This document shows, piece after piece, positions 28,501-36,079 of a stretch of 37,290 nucleotides of DNA. The position numbers and the translations under genes are program-made. Numbering within the stretch: position 1 is the stretch's first letter; every line of letters starts with the position of its first letter. The stretch covers positions 1 through 37,290 of the forward strand of contig NZ_JAPSKN010000041.1 of NCBI RefSeq assembly GCF_031181705.1, in the 5' to 3' direction. The stretch is from Streptomyces sp. GTDB taxonomy: Bacteria > Actinomycetota > Actinomycetes > Streptomycetales > Streptomycetaceae. The notes below the pieces were generated by a model. It saw only the letters and a program-made list of their open reading frames with translations. It was not told where the DNA came from and searched no databases.

Positions 28501-30346
28501 TGGAGCCGGAGGTGTACATCACGTACGCCAGGTTGTCCGGGAGCGGCGTGCCGGTCCGGCACGGTGCCGGACCGGTCGCGTCCCACTCCGCGCGGCGGTC
28601 GAGGTCGACGACCGCCATGGCGTGGGGCGGCAGGGCGGCCGCCGTCGCGGTGTCCGTGACGACGAACCGGGGGCGTGCCTCGGCCAGTACGGTCGCGGCC
28701 CGCCCGCCGAGGTGCCGGGGGTCCATGGGCAGGTAGCCGGCGCCGGACTTGAGGATGCCGAGCAGACCGGCGACCAGGTCCTCGGTGCGCGGCAGGGCCA
28801 GGACCACCAGCTGATCGGGTCCGGCGCCGCGCCGGGCGAGTTCACGGGCGATGCCGTCGGCCCGGTCGTCGAGCTCCCGGTAGGTCAGCGTCCGGTCGTC
28901 GCACACGACGGCCGGGGCGTTCGGGGTACGGGCCACCTGCCGCTCGAACAGGCCCGGGACGGTCACCTCCGGCACTGCGGTCGCCGTGTCGTTGAGCCGG
29001 ACCAGCAGCAGGTCCCGTTCGGCCGGGTCGAGCACGTCCAGTCCGCCGACGCGCTGCCCCGGGTCGGCCACGAGACGCCGCAGGACGCGGACGAAGCGGT
29101 GCGCGACGGACTCGGCCGTGCCGGCGTCGAACAGGTCGGTGGCGTACTCCAGGCGGCATCCCGCCCCGCCCGTGCCGTCCGGGAGCATGTCGAAGAACAG
29201 GTCGAACTTGGCCGTCGCCGTCTCCAGCCGCTCGGCCCGGACGCCGAGGCCGGGCAGTTCCAGGTCCGGCACGGGCGGCTGCCAGGAGAGCATGACCTGG
29301 AAGAAGGGGTTGTAGGCGGCGGAGCGTTCGGGGTTGAGCAGTTCCACGAGCCGCTCGAACGGCACGTCCTGGTTGTCGTAGGCGGCGAGGGAGGTGTCCC
29401 GTACCCGCTCCAGCAGGTCGCGGAAGGCGGGGTCGCCGGACAGGTCGACGCGCAGCACCCAGGTGTTGACGAAGAAGCCGACGAGGTCTCGCAGGTCCTC
29501 GTCGGTGCGGCCGGCGATCGGTGCGCCGATCGGGATGTCGTCGCCGCAGCCGAGGTGGTGCAGGAGGACCGCGAGCGCCGCGTGCATGACCATCGACACG
29601 GTGGTGCCCTGCTCCGTGGCCAGCCGCTCGACGGACCGGAGCAGCTCGGGGTCCACGGTGAACCGGATCACGTCGCCGTGCGGACCGACGGCCTTGGGGC
29701 GGGGGCGGTCGGTGGGCAGGGCCAGCGGCTGCCGCAGATCGGCCAGCGCCCGCCGCCAGTACTCCAGTTGGCGGGCGGCCAGGCTGCCGGGGTCCGACTC
29801 GTCGCCGAGCACGTCCCGCTGCCACAGCGTGTAGTCCGCGTACTGCACGGCGAGCGGCTCCCACGCCGGGGCCCGGCCCTCGCGACGGGCACCGTAGGCG
29901 AGGGCGAGGTCACGGAACAGGGGCCCGAACGACTCCCCGTCCACCGCGATGTGGTGGGCGACGAGCACCAGGGTGTGCTCGTGCGGCCCGGACCGCAGCA
30001 GCCGGGCGCGCAGGGGGACGTCCGCGGCCAGGTCGAAGGGGGCGGTGGCCGCGTCGCGCACGGCCGCCGTCCGCTCCTCCTCCCGCGCGACGTCGGTGAC
30101 CGGCAGCGCGAGGGGCGCCGCCTCCGGCGGCAGCACCCGCTGGTGCGGGACGCCGTCGCCGTCCTCGGCGATCACCGTGCGCAGGACCTCGTGCCGGTCG
30201 ACGAGGTCGCGGAGCGCCGACTCCAAAGCGCCCACGTTCAGGTCACCGGTCAGCCGCAGGGCGAAGGCGCCGTTGTACGTCGACGACGGACCCTCGAACT
30301 GGTGCACGAACCACAGCCGACGCTGCGCGAACGACAACGGGATCAT
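22574..30346 (-). CDS. First NRPS of the operon: C-A(Piz?)-PCP-E-C-A-PCP
   Basis: 2590 aa. ATG 30346 is chosen because GGAGAAACA precedes it and the protein then begins with the C-domain motif IPLSFAQRR. Order: C (HHIAVDG near 130), A ([14 protein letters not shown] near 605), PCP (GGDSLRS near 1009), E ([10 protein letters not shown] near 1200, EGHGRE), D-to-L type C (HHTLFDGWS near 1697), A ([11 protein letters not shown] near 2140), PCP ([11 protein letters not shown] near 2532). The codes I read are DVFSVASYAK (piperazic-acid-like) for the first A and DVPDEALVEK for the second. The second A domain is a close paralogue of the one in the terminal NRPS. The first module is an ordinary C module, so an acylated aminoacyl donor must come from a PKS-linked module outside the window. 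This protein should add D-Piz and then residue X. Confidence 0.95.
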   Translation of the reverse strand: MIPLSFAQRRLWFVHQFEGPSSTYNGAFALRLTGDLNVGALESALRDLVDRHEVLRTVIAEDGDGVPHQRVLPPEAAPLALPVTDVAREEERTAAVRDAATAPFDLAADVPLRARLLRSGPHEHTLVLVAHHIAVDGESFGPLFRDLALAYGARREGRAPAWEPLAVQYADYTLWQRDVLGDESDPGSLAARQLEYWRRALADLRQPLALPTDRPRPKAVGPHGDVIRFTVDPELLRSVERLATEQGTTVSMVMHAALAVLLHHLGCGDDIPIGAPIAGRTDEDLRDLVGFFVNTWVLRVDLSGDPAFRDLLERVRDTSLAAYDNQDVPFERLVELLNPERSAAYNPFFQVMLSWQPPVPDLELPGLGVRAERLETATAKFDLFFDMLPDGTGGAGCRLEYATDLFDAGTAESVAHRFVRVLRRLVADPGQRVGGLDVLDPAERDLLLVRLNDTATAVPEVTVPGLFERQVARTPNAPAVVCDDRTLTYRELDDRADGIARELARRGAGPDQLVVLALPRTEDLVAGLLGILKSGAGYLPMDPRHLGGRAATVLAEARPRFVVTDTATAAALPPHAMAVVDLDRRAEWDATGPAPCRTGTPLPDNLAYVMYTSGSTGTPKGAAVTHRNVVNGVRALARVLDAPAGFRMLAGTSVNFDVSVFELLSTLTTGGTAEIVPDVPALFERGGWDGQVISAVPSVLAELVGRLDRMSGVRTVVLAGDVLPAALVGQVREALPGVQVVNSYGQSESFYATTFSLTASEPVPQGDVTPIGTPLDNMRAYVLGPGLAPVPRGVTGELYVVGTCLGRGYHGRPGMTAERYVASPFGPPGERMYRTGDLARWNARGELECLGRADGQVKVRGFRIETAEVEAACLQHPGISQAVVISREAPSGGRRLVAYVVHTGEGAVGDDGAGGIGDVDVMAGASPAELRRFVAARLPDYMVPSAFVALGRMPLGPTGKLDRSALPEPEFTGETYREPRTEAEAVITAAYADVLGVERVGADDDFFAVGGDSLRSIQVVARARARGLDLTTREIFECRTAARLAEAASARRDRTPALAEDEDGGIGPMPLPPVARHVFEHGGGIDRFAMAMTLELPAGIDEHGLAATLDAVLDRHDLLRARLVRGPEPALLARPRGTVRAADLIHRVPCDGRWDEPAALRAARAELDAAAGRLDAEAGILVDAVWFAAPSGAGRLLLVVHHLVVDGVSWRILMADLAEAWQRIRAGRTPALPEVGTSARRWAAALQEEAYSERREAELPYWLDLLETPDPPLGTRPFDPAVDVMATVDTVRVELPAEVTEAVLTTLPAVYRGTATDVLLAALALAVDRWRGVDRPTPVRLEGHGRETELVPGADLSRTVGWFTSMHPARIDVSAVDWAEALAGGPAAGAAIKRVKEQLRAVPDKGMGYGLLRHLNTDTADQLSGYPVPQIGFNYLGRISGADVPEELRADGWGPSPWSTELVPAPDPDLPALSVLEVNSVATDGADGPRLQTAFMFATGVLSRDRAAELARLWVDVLHGMAGHATRPEAGGLTPADAPLVAVGQDEIETWERRYGRLAEVWPQAPGQSGIQFQAALADGSFDVYHMQFVLHLSGRVDPERVRAAGQALLDRYPNLRSAFLTAAGGDPVQVVPEHVRLPWRHIDLTGRDAAGTDAALDRVLAEDRADRLDPARPPLFRLALLTCGPAQAKLIITAHHTLFDGWSSPVVITDLVRLYAGTEELAPVRSYGDYLTWLSSRDREAAAAGWAAALDGFDQPTLVAPNAPLQQDVSALGRIEVPLSIDKGRGLARRAAQLGVTLNTLLQGAWGLLLATLTGQQDVVFGAAVNGRPADVPGSDGMVGLFINTLPTRVTIRPDRSVGDLVSDLQDRQTALLDHHHLGLADIQRGSGLPALFDTIVVFENYPVDREGIVDANLAAGFTIDAIRPFAGSHYPLTLNASDPYLRLSLDYQNNLYDRADAEVIAARLVRILDQLHDDPTLPVSAVEVLSAREREWLVRGVNDTAVPVEPGTLPGAFEAQVARDPDRVAVIAEGESLTYGEFNRRANRLAHWLVERGAGPERLVAVRVPRSVDLLVAVYAVVKAGAAYVPLDVDLPEDRVRHVLDGARPLLVLEGELPDVSGYPEGNPVRGLLPDHAAYVIYTSGSTGGPKGVPVAHRSIMNRIRWGLDHFDVGVEDRVLLSTSASFDVSVPELFAPLQAGAAVVVSRPDGRRDPAYLAELIQRERVTGADFVPSLLAAFVAEPLAKQCTSLRWIEVAGEAFPAELANRFTELLPGCSAHNLYGPTEASVEVTGWQHVPGADRVPIGAPIWNTQVYVLDPMLRPVPPGVAGDFYLAGAGLARGYLGQTPLTAQRFVACPWGAPGTRMYRTGDVARWNEDGQVEYLGRSDFQVKVRGFRIELGEVEAALTAHPGVAGAVVVVREDRAGDQRLVGYVVPAGGSDPSAFDTEALTGLARERLPEYMVPSAIVPLAAFPATPSGKLDRGALPAPGHTEAPAGRGPRTPDEEVLCRLFADLLGVDEVGVDADFFDQGGHSLLATRLVGRIRTEFDVDVKVTTVFRNPTVAQLADRIRKLTRSSRPRLRQMTVEENRR
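23820..24412. repeat. 593-bp perfect direct repeat, copy 2
   Basis: Identical to 12941-13533. Beyond its pocket-side end (below 23820) identity falls for about 120 bp (23700-23819 against 12821-12940), then becomes high again towards 23400. The pattern is a mosaic, not a simple whole-domain duplication. Confidence 0.95.
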
Positions 30347-30390
30347 TGTTTCTCCAAAATCGGCGGGGCCGCCGCGCAGCGAGCCGTCAC

Positions 30391-31578
30391 TCAGCTCTGG
30401 TCGAGCAGCGTCAGCAGGTCGGTGTTGTAGAAGTCGTCGATGGAGCAGGCGCCCGACAGGGTCGAGAAGTACCGGTCGATCAGGTCCTGGTGGCCGACCA
30501 GTTTCCGGAGCATGTCGGTGCGCCCCTCGGGCTTGAGCTCGGCCACGTTCAGGGCGGCCTGGTAGAAGCTGGTGTGGTCCTCGTCGAGGTCTTCCTCGTA
30601 CCGCTCCAGCGCCGCCTGGAGGGCTTCGGGGTCGTGGAGCCGGTCCCCGATGTGCCGGGTGAGGGTCCGGGCCTGGAGGAAGGCCTCGGTGATGCCGCGG
30701 GCGGTGATGGAGTCCTTGTGGTTCACCGCGTCGCCGACCAGGGCCCAGCCGGGGCCGTGGGCCTTGCGGAAGAAGTTCTCCTGGTGCCCCGTGCCGTACA
30801 GCTGCTCCACGCGCTCGCCCGCCTGCATCCGCTCGTACAGCTCGGGCGCCGTGGTGCGGAAGGCGTCGAGGTAGGCGGGTTCCACCGCCTTGCGCACCCC
30901 GGAGAACTCGTCCTGCGGGAAGTAGGCCATGAGCAGCGTGAGGTCGTCGTTGGTCGGGATGACGCCGATCCAGCGCCCGGGGCGCGCGTAGGACTCGAAG
31001 TGCGCGGGCACCCCGGCCCAGTAGCTGTAGTAGGTGCAGGTCTGCCGCGGGTGCTCGACGACGTTGCGCGCGCCGGCCTTGCGGGCCACCAGCGAGCGCA
31101 TGCCGTCCGCGCCCACGACGAGACGGGCCCGCTCCGTGGCCGTGGCCCCGCCGGGCGTGGTGTGCCGCACGCCGACGACCCGGCCGCCCTCGAAGACCAG
31201 GTCGGTGACGGCGCAGGACTCCCGGAACTCCGCACCGGCCGCGACGGCGCCGCGCGCGAGGATCGGGTCGAGGACGTACCGCCGGGGCGCGTAGGTGGTG
31301 CGCTGGCCGTCGACCGGCAGCGAGAAGCCGTCCAGGCGGACACCGGGTGCCTCGTAGCTCTGGTGGTCGATCGGGCGGCAGCCCGCCGCGCGCAGTTCGT
31401 CGAGCAGCCCCCACTGGTTCAGCAGGGCCACACCGGGCTGGTGGATGTAGTGCGAGGACAGGGTGTCCTGCGGGAAGCGCGCCTTCTCCAGGAGCAGGAC
31501 CCGATAGCCCTGACGTGCGAAGAGCATGGCCGTCGGCGCTCCCGCGCACCGGGCACCTATGACAATCACGTCGTACAT
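30391..31578 (-). CDS. FAD-dependent monooxygenase / oxidoreductase
   Basis: 395 aa. ATG 31578 is preferred (AGGAGAGG upstream and the FAD motif right at the N-terminus) over an in-frame ATG further up. The dinucleotide-binding site reads [12 protein letters not shown] at 5-16, followed by VVGADGMRS and by [19 protein letters not shown], the second FAD-contact motif. This layout is that of group A flavin monooxygenases and geranylgeranyl-reductase-like flavoproteins. It is not of the SidA/KtzI ornithine N-hydroxylase type. It sits directly after a stand-alone A enzyme and a stand-alone PCP and just before the NRPS genes. I therefore infer that it oxidises the amino acid held on that PCP, perhaps hydroxylating it at N or C. 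The reaction itself cannot be read from the sequence. Confidence 0.88.
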   Translation of the reverse strand: MYDVIVIGARCAGAPTAMLFARQGYRVLLLEKARFPQDTLSSHYIHQPGVALLNQWGLLDELRAAGCRPIDHQSYEAPGVRLDGFSLPVDGQRTTYAPRRYVLDPILARGAVAAGAEFRESCAVTDLVFEGGRVVGVRHTTPGGATATERARLVVGADGMRSLVARKAGARNVVEHPRQTCTYYSYWAGVPAHFESYARPGRWIGVIPTNDDLTLLMAYFPQDEFSGVRKAVEPAYLDAFRTTAPELYERMQAGERVEQLYGTGHQENFFRKAHGPGWALVGDAVNHKDSITARGITEAFLQARTLTRHIGDRLHDPEALQAALERYEEDLDEDHTSFYQAALNVAELKPEGRTDMLRKLVGHQDLIDRYFSTLSGACSIDDFYNTDLLTLLDQS

Positions 31579-31638
31579 GGCGCCTCTCCTGCCAGGCGGT
31601 CTGTGGTCCGGGTCGACCCGGGGTGACGCGGCCACCCC

Positions 31639-31881
31639 TCAGGTCCGATGCGGAGGAGCCATCGAGTCCAGGGACCCGATGTAGGCGGAGACCGAGGCGA
31701 TCGTCGGGTTGAGGAACAGCCGGTCCATGGGCACCTCGACGCCCAGTTCGTCGGCGAACGCGCCCTGGATCCTGGCCATGATCAGGGACTGTCCGCCCAG
31801 GGCGAAGAAGTTCTGGTCGTCCGCTATGTGGTCGCGCCCGAGTTCCCGGCACCAGATGGCGCGCACCTCGTCGGTGATCAT
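31639..31881 (-). CDS. Free-standing peptidyl carrier protein
   Basis: 80 aa, starting at ATG 31881 with GAGGGG upstream. One compact carrier domain: [11 protein letters not shown] around the phosphopantetheine Ser (about residue 32) and [14 protein letters not shown] at the C-terminal helix. It lies 32 bp after the stand-alone A gene and 60 bp before the flavoprotein gene. The three probably form an activation-tethering-oxidation cassette. It differs clearly from the other free PCP (3046-3357) and lacks that protein's N-terminal extension. Confidence 0.93.
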   Translation of the reverse strand: MITDEVRAIWCRELGRDHIADDQNFFALGGQSLIMARIQGAFADELGVEVPMDRLFLNPTIASVSAYIGSLDSMAPPHRT

Positions 31882-31913
31882 TGGGTTCCCCTCGTCGTCA
31901 TCGGGTCCGCGGG

Positions 31914-33500
31914 TCAGGCCGCCGTGCCGCGGCCGGCGGGGCCGTTGCGGAACGCGTCGAGCAGCGCCGCGCGGTCGACCTTGCCGTGCGGGCTCAGCGG
32001 GATGTGCGCAATGCCGATGAACCGGGCCGGGACCATGTTCCGCGGCAGTGACCGCAGGAGGCCCTCGCGCACCGCGTCCTCGGCGAGGACGTCTCCCTCG
32101 GGCACGACGAACGCGGTCAGTTCGGCCTCGCCCGACTCCGCGGGAGCGACCACCACCGCGGCTTCCCGCACCCCGGCCAGCCGGCCGAGCGCCCGCTCGA
32201 TGTCCGCGGGGTCGATGCGCATGCCCCGGACCTTCACCTGCGCGTCGATCCGGCCCAGGACGACCAGGTCCCCGGCCTCCGTCACGAAGCCGCGGTCGCC
32301 CGTGCGGTACAGCCGGCGCGGCACGCCGTCCACCTCGGCCGAGGTGAACCGCTCGGACTCGGGACCCGTGCCGTTGAGGTAACCCGCGCCGACACCGATC
32401 CCGGCGATGCAGATCTCGCCCCTCTCCCCCGGCGCGACGGCGCGCAGTTGCTCGTCGAGGAGGAGGATGTCCGTGTTGTGCGCGGGCCGGCCCACCGGAG
32501 CGGCGTGCCGGTCGCCGGGCCGGTGCCCGGCGAGGTCGTAGGAGGTCGCGACGTCCGTGCACTCGGCGACACCGTACTGGTGCAGGAGGGTGCACGTGGT
32601 GCCCTCGCGCGCCGCCCAGTCGGCGATCCGTTCGCTCTTCAGCGGTTCGCCGCCGAACAGCAGGTAGTCCAGCCGGGCGAGTGCGTCTCCGCCCCGCGCG
32701 GTCTCCCGGTCCACCAGCAGGTACAGCGTGCTGGAGGCGCAGTGCACCACGCGGATGTCGTGCTCGGTCAGCATGCGGTAGGCCATCATCACGTCGACGT
32801 TCCGGCTCGCCATCAGGTGCTGGGTGGCGCCGCAGAAGAGCGGAGCCATCAGGCTGCGCTGGGAGAGGTCGAACCCGAAGGCGCTGACGACCAGGTGGTG
32901 CGAGCCGCGGTGCAGTCCGTACTCGTCCGTCAGCCAGTTCAGCAGGTTGAACCAGCCCTCGTGCCGGATCGCGGTGAGCTTCGGCGTCCCGGTCGAGCCG
33001 GAGGTGAAGACCGCGTAGCAGATGTCGTCCCCGGTGACGCGGACGTCGGGGCCGGTGTCGGGGTGGCCGGCCGGAGGGCCGGGCAGCCGGCGCAGGTCGA
33101 CGACCTCGGCGGAGGACGACGCGACCAGCGGGGCCGTCGCCGGGGACGCCACGATCAGGGCGAGGTCCGGGATCTGGCCGAGCAGCAACCGCAGCCTCGC
33201 CGCCGGGTAGGCCGGGTCGAGCGGCACGTAGGCCGCCCCGGCCTTCAACGTGCCGAGGACGGCGACGAGCATGTCGATCGAGTAGTCGAGGCAGATCCCG
33301 ACCTTGGCGCCCCGCCCGTGTCCGCGAGCCACGAGGACGTGGGCGAACCTGTTCGCCTCCGCGTTCAGCTCCGCGTACGTCATCCGGCGCCCGGCGCAGA
33401 AGACGGCGACGGCGTCGGGGGTGGCCTCGGCGTGCGCCTCGAACCGCCGGTGGACGACGGGCTCCGGGGGCAGGTCGACCCGCTTGCCCTGAAGGATCAT
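31914..33500 (-). CDS. Stand-alone amino acid adenylation enzyme
   Basis: 528 aa from ATG 33500 (GGAG eight bases upstream). A complete A domain with no C or PCP attached: [12 protein letters not shown] (A3), QYGVAECTD (A5), GEICIAG (A6), YRTGDRG (A7), the hinge block around VKVRGMRIDPADIE (A8) and HGKVDRAAL (A10 lysine). It activates an amino acid as its adenylate and loads a carrier in trans, most simply the PCP encoded 32 bp downstream, possibly also the PCP at 3046-3357. Specificity residues read by eye are about DLRHLGQDVK, with uncertain alignment at 239 and 278. This matches no code I know well, so I name no substrate. It lies between the LmbU-family gene and the free PCP in the main operon. 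Confidence 0.93.
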   Translation of the reverse strand: MILQGKRVDLPPEPVVHRRFEAHAEATPDAVAVFCAGRRMTYAELNAEANRFAHVLVARGHGRGAKVGICLDYSIDMLVAVLGTLKAGAAYVPLDPAYPAARLRLLLGQIPDLALIVASPATAPLVASSSAEVVDLRRLPGPPAGHPDTGPDVRVTGDDICYAVFTSGSTGTPKLTAIRHEGWFNLLNWLTDEYGLHRGSHHLVVSAFGFDLSQRSLMAPLFCGATQHLMASRNVDVMMAYRMLTEHDIRVVHCASSTLYLLVDRETARGGDALARLDYLLFGGEPLKSERIADWAAREGTTCTLLHQYGVAECTDVATSYDLAGHRPGDRHAAPVGRPAHNTDILLLDEQLRAVAPGERGEICIAGIGVGAGYLNGTGPESERFTSAEVDGVPRRLYRTGDRGFVTEAGDLVVLGRIDAQVKVRGMRIDPADIERALGRLAGVREAAVVVAPAESGEAELTAFVVPEGDVLAEDAVREGLLRSLPRNMVPARFIGIAHIPLSPHGKVDRAALLDAFRNGPAGRGTAA

Positions 33501-33523
33501 CAACTGACTCCGATGTGAGGGAC

Positions 33524-33548
33524 GTGCGGCCGGTCCGGCCGGCCGCAC
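33524..33548. terminator. Intra-operon hairpin (possible attenuator)
   Basis: GTGCGGCCGG (33524-33533) and CCGGCCGCAC (33539-33548) form a perfect 10-bp stem with a 5-base loop, in the 79-bp gap between the LmbU-family gene and the stand-alone A gene. No T-run follows. It may reduce read-through into the biosynthetic genes or stabilise the upstream mRNA. Confidence 0.5.
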
Positions 33549-33579
33549 GCCACCGGGGAAGGGGCCGTGGCGGGCGCCA

Positions 33580-34353
33580 CTAGGCGGTACGCCGGTCGGC
33601 GGCGTCGAGCATCCGGGTCACCCACTGCTCCACGGGCAGCCCGTGCGCGGCTGCCACCTGCGAGTAGTGGTCCAGTTGTCCGGCGGACAGTTCGATGGTG
33701 AGGGTGGTGACCTTCCCGCGCGGTTCGCCGGTGGCACCCGGGGCGCCGGCCCGGGACGCCTCGCGGCGCGTGTCGCCGCCGGCCGCCGGGGCGGCACCGG
33801 CCGGCGGGATGCCGCCCGGGGCGGATGCGGCCGGGAGAACGCCTCCCGGGGCGGATCCGGCCGCTCCGCGCCGCTCGGCCGCTCCGGCGCGCAGCGCCCT
33901 GCGCAGCTCGTTGCGCGACCACTTGAGCCGGTCGGCCTCGTGCAGCCAGTGGTCCTGCTCGTGCGGGGGCAGGCTGGTGACCTCCGCGTGGTGGGCGAAG
34001 CTGAGGCTGTCCCGCCTGCGGTGGTGCTCGAACCGGCGGGCCACCCACGCGTAGTTGCGCAGCGTCTGGTAGTCGAGGCCGGTCCGCTCGACGGCCTCCC
34101 GGTAACGCCGCGCCCCGTAAGTGGTCTCCCCGTAGATCAGCCAGTCGCCGAGCCACCACGCCGAGGAGTTCGTGAGTTCGCGCAGGCCGCTCCCGATCCG
34201 CTCCCAGGACCGCTCCGGCAGGCCCTGCGGGAAGGTCATCCCCGACGTGCCCACCGTGGCCTGTCCGCCGACGAAGGACAGCACCGCCTCACGCGGTGCG
34301 CCTCCCCCGCCGGCTCCCGCCATGGTCGTCGTGTACCGGCTCACCGTCGTCAC
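33580..34353 (-). CDS. LmbU-family transcriptional regulator
   Basis: 257 aa from GTG 34353 (GGAGGG seven bases upstream; an internal ATG at 34323 is less well placed). The central block (SSAWWLGDWLIYGE near 62-75, LDYQTLRNYAWVARRFE near 92-108, SFAHHAEVTSLPP near 117-129, WSRNELRR near 145) is characteristic of the LmbU / NovE / HrmB group of cluster-situated activators. A long Ala/Gly/Pro-rich linker (about 155-205) leads to a C-terminal stretch TLTIELSAGQLDHYSQ...EQWVTRML whose strand-helix-helix pattern recalls ribbon-helix-helix DNA-binding proteins. It is the only regulator in the window and the second gene of the main operon, so it may control its own expression. The three palindromes are its most likely targets, by inference. 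Confidence 0.88.
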   Translation of the reverse strand: MTTVSRYTTTMAGAGGGGAPREAVLSFVGGQATVGTSGMTFPQGLPERSWERIGSGLRELTNSSAWWLGDWLIYGETTYGARRYREAVERTGLDYQTLRNYAWVARRFEHHRRRDSLSFAHHAEVTSLPPHEQDHWLHEADRLKWSRNELRRALRAGAAERRGAAGSAPGGVLPAASAPGGIPPAGAAPAAGGDTRREASRAGAPGATGEPRGKVTTLTIELSAGQLDHYSQVAAAHGLPVEQWVTRMLDAADRRTA

Positions 34354-34405
34354 AGGATGCCCTCCCCCACCGTCGTCTCCCCACCGCGGTCCGTACGGCC
34401 GGAGT

Positions 34406-34621
34406 TCAGCCCTCCGCCATCGCCTCGCGCAGGCTCCTCGGACGCAGGTCCGTCCAGTTCCGCTCGACGTACTCCAGGCACTCGGCCCGGGACGCCTCGC
34501 CGAAGACCACCCGCCAGCCCGCCGGCGTGTCGACGAACACCGGCCACAGGGAGTGCTGGTCCTCGTCGTTGACCAGCACGTGGAAGCGACCGTCTTCGTC
34601 ATCGAAAGGGTTCGTGCTCAT
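34406..34621 (-). CDS. MbtH-like protein
   Basis: 71 aa, the full family length, from ATG 34621 (AGGACGG upstream). It shows the family pattern: [16 protein letters not shown] at the start, then EDQHSLWP, the block [18 protein letters not shown], and WTDLRP. MbtH-like proteins bind NRPS adenylation domains and help them fold and activate amino acids, so it should serve the A domains of this operon. It is the first gene of the long leftward transcript, 52 bp ahead of the LmbU-family gene and 92 bp downstream of an operator palindrome. Confidence 0.96.
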   Translation of the reverse strand: MSTNPFDDEDGRFHVLVNDEDQHSLWPVFVDTPAGWRVVFGEASRAECLEYVERNWTDLRPRSLREAMAEG

Positions 34622-34712
34622 GCCACCGTCCTAGATGTCGCGGGGGACTCGGCAGGAATAAACGCCAGGCCGAGTTCGGGAAAGGGTCAGGGGCGGGTTC
34701 ACCGATCGGCGT

Positions 34713-34730
34713 CGTCCCGTCGACGGGACA
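34713..34730. promoter_or_regulatory. Candidate cluster operator, copy 3
   Basis: CGTCCCGTCGACGGGACA, whose inner 16 bases GTCCCGTCGACGGGAC are perfectly self-complementary. It is 92 bp from the MbtH start and about 440 bp from the E1-alpha start, so it most likely governs the long NRPS operon. It matches the copies at 3522 and 6088 except at the first base and the central pyrimidines. Confidence 0.72.
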
Positions 34731-34957
34731 TCCCGGCATCCGCAGCGCCCCTGGAATGCCAACGCCAACTTAGGTCTCGGCCGCCGACCTCACAAGGCGG
34801 AAGAACACCGGCCTCCCGGACGCCCGCCGCAATCTGTATCCGCCGGGGTTCTTGTGCCACCATGACCGATCAGCGGCCCGGGTCGGGGCACACCCGTATC
34901 CGGGTCGGTCCCTTTCTCGCCTCGGACCGGGACCGTCCTGGAGAAAGGCCGGTCGAA

Positions 34958-35100
34958 GGTTTCCCTTTTCACCATTCCGCACCGGACGACTACCGGGGTG
35001 GATACGCACCGACGTACGCCCCACCTGCGCGCCAGCACCGGTTTCTCCTTTTCACCGGTATTCCGCGTCCGGCCCGCGCCGTGTGGTTTCCCTTTCCGTG
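34958..35100. repeat. Imperfect direct repeats upstream of E1-alpha
   Basis: GGTTTCCC-TTTTCACC-ATTCCGC-ACCGG at 34958-34985 recurs as GGTTTCTCC-TTTTCACC-GGT-ATTCCGC-GTCCGG at 35040-35072. A partial third copy, GGTTTCCCTTTCCGTG, is at 35085-35100. Start-to-start spacing is 82 and 45 bp. A regulatory role is possible but unproven. Confidence 0.5.
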
Positions 35101-35173
35101 GGAGGCCCTCCGGTGTGTTCCGCACGCATGACGCCAGAAAGCCCCTCGACGGACCTACGACTGGTGATCGGAC

Positions 35174-36079
35174 TTGACGTCAGAATCCGAGTACACGACA
35201 GATCCAGACGACGACACGCGGCGGTCGCTGTTGCGCCACATGCTGGTGGCGAGGGGCGTCGACGAGGAGGCCCGGCAACTGCAGAAGCAGGGAGCGCTGG
35301 ACCTCTGGCTGTCCTGCCAGGGGCAGGAGGCCGCCCAGGTGGGCTCCGCGCTCGCCGTCGGCCCGGACCCGACCGTCTTCCCCAGCTACCGTGAACACGC
35401 CGTCGCCCTCCTGCGCGGTGTGACGCCCGCCGAACTGGTCGCGCAGTGGGGCGGCCGGACCTTCTGCGGCTGGGACCCGCTCGGCCTGCGCTTCTTCCCC
35501 TACACCCTGGTGCTGGCCGCGCAGACGCTGCACGGCGTCGGCTACTCGATCGGGCAACGGCTGCAGGGCCGCGAGGACTTCGTCGTCGTGTACATCGGGG
35601 ACGGCGCCACCAGCGAGGGCGACATGTCGGAGGCGATGAACCTCGCCGCCGTCGAGTCGGCTTCCGTGCTGTTCGTCTGCCAGAACAACGGCTGGGCCAT
35701 CTCCAAGCCGGCCCGGGAGCAGATGCGCACCTCGCTGGCCGAGCGCGCCCGGGGCTTCGGGATCGAGGCCGTGCGGATCCCGGGCGGGGATCCGGAGACC
35801 GTCTTCTCCGCCTGCTCGCGGGCCGCCGCCCACGTCCGCGCGGAGCGCTCGCCCTGGCTCGTGGAGATCCAGGTGACACGCATGCACGGCCACTCGACCT
35901 CCGACGCCCAGGAGATCTACCGCACCGGCGAGGACATCGCCCGGGCCCGAGCGGCGGACCCGGTGACCGCCTACGCGGCCCGGCTGCGGCAGACGGGCCT
36001 GGTGGACGCCGTGTGGTTCGACGGCGTCGACGCCGAAGTCCGGGTGCTGCGCGAGCAGTTGATGAAGGAGTACACGTGA
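35174..36079 (+). CDS. 2-oxoacid dehydrogenase E1 component, alpha subunit
   Basis: 301 aa from TTG 35174, the only start upstream of the conserved core; no good ribosome site precedes it, and ATG 35237 is the alternative. The thiamine diphosphate motif runs from GDGATSEGD at 142 to QNN at 172. The phosphorylation-loop block HGHSTSDAQEIYR is near 235-247, and an FPSYREH active-site segment is near 69-75. It decarboxylates a 2-oxo acid together with the beta subunit. The shape fits pyruvate-, branched-chain- or acetoin-type E1 enzymes; PglB of phenylglycine biosynthesis is also of this type. It opens a rightward operon E1-alpha, E1-beta, E2. In this setting it could supply an acyl-CoA starter or precursor, or be a primary-metabolism neighbour at the cluster edge. 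Confidence 0.9.
   Translation: MTSESEYTTDPDDDTRRSLLRHMLVARGVDEEARQLQKQGALDLWLSCQGQEAAQVGSALAVGPDPTVFPSYREHAVALLRGVTPAELVAQWGGRTFCGWDPLGLRFFPYTLVLAAQTLHGVGYSIGQRLQGREDFVVVYIGDGATSEGDMSEAMNLAAVESASVLFVCQNNGWAISKPAREQMRTSLAERARGFGIEAVRIPGGDPETVFSACSRAAAHVRAERSPWLVEIQVTRMHGHSTSDAQEIYRTGEDIARARAADPVTAYAARLRQTGLVDAVWFDGVDAEVRVLREQLMKEYT

Larger units (their letters stand above)
34622..35173. other. Divergent intergenic region 3
   Basis: About 550 bp between the MbtH gene (left) and the E1-alpha gene (right), with no supportable gene. It contains the third operator palindrome (34713-34730) close to the MbtH side and a set of imperfect pyrimidine-rich direct repeats (34958-35100) on the E1-alpha side. 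Confidence 0.7.

Noticed and set aside
30391..31578. Flavoprotein as the ornithine N-hydroxylase (KtzI) of piperazate biosynthesis
   Set aside because: It has the single N-terminal FAD motif and the late GD motif of group A monooxygenases, not the two-dinucleotide layout of SidA/KtzI enzymes.
31608..31621. Palindrome CCGGGTCGACCCGG between the free PCP and flavoprotein genes
   Set aside because: It shares only the central GTCGAC with the operator family and lacks the GTCCC/GGGAC arms; it lies inside an operon and may be chance.
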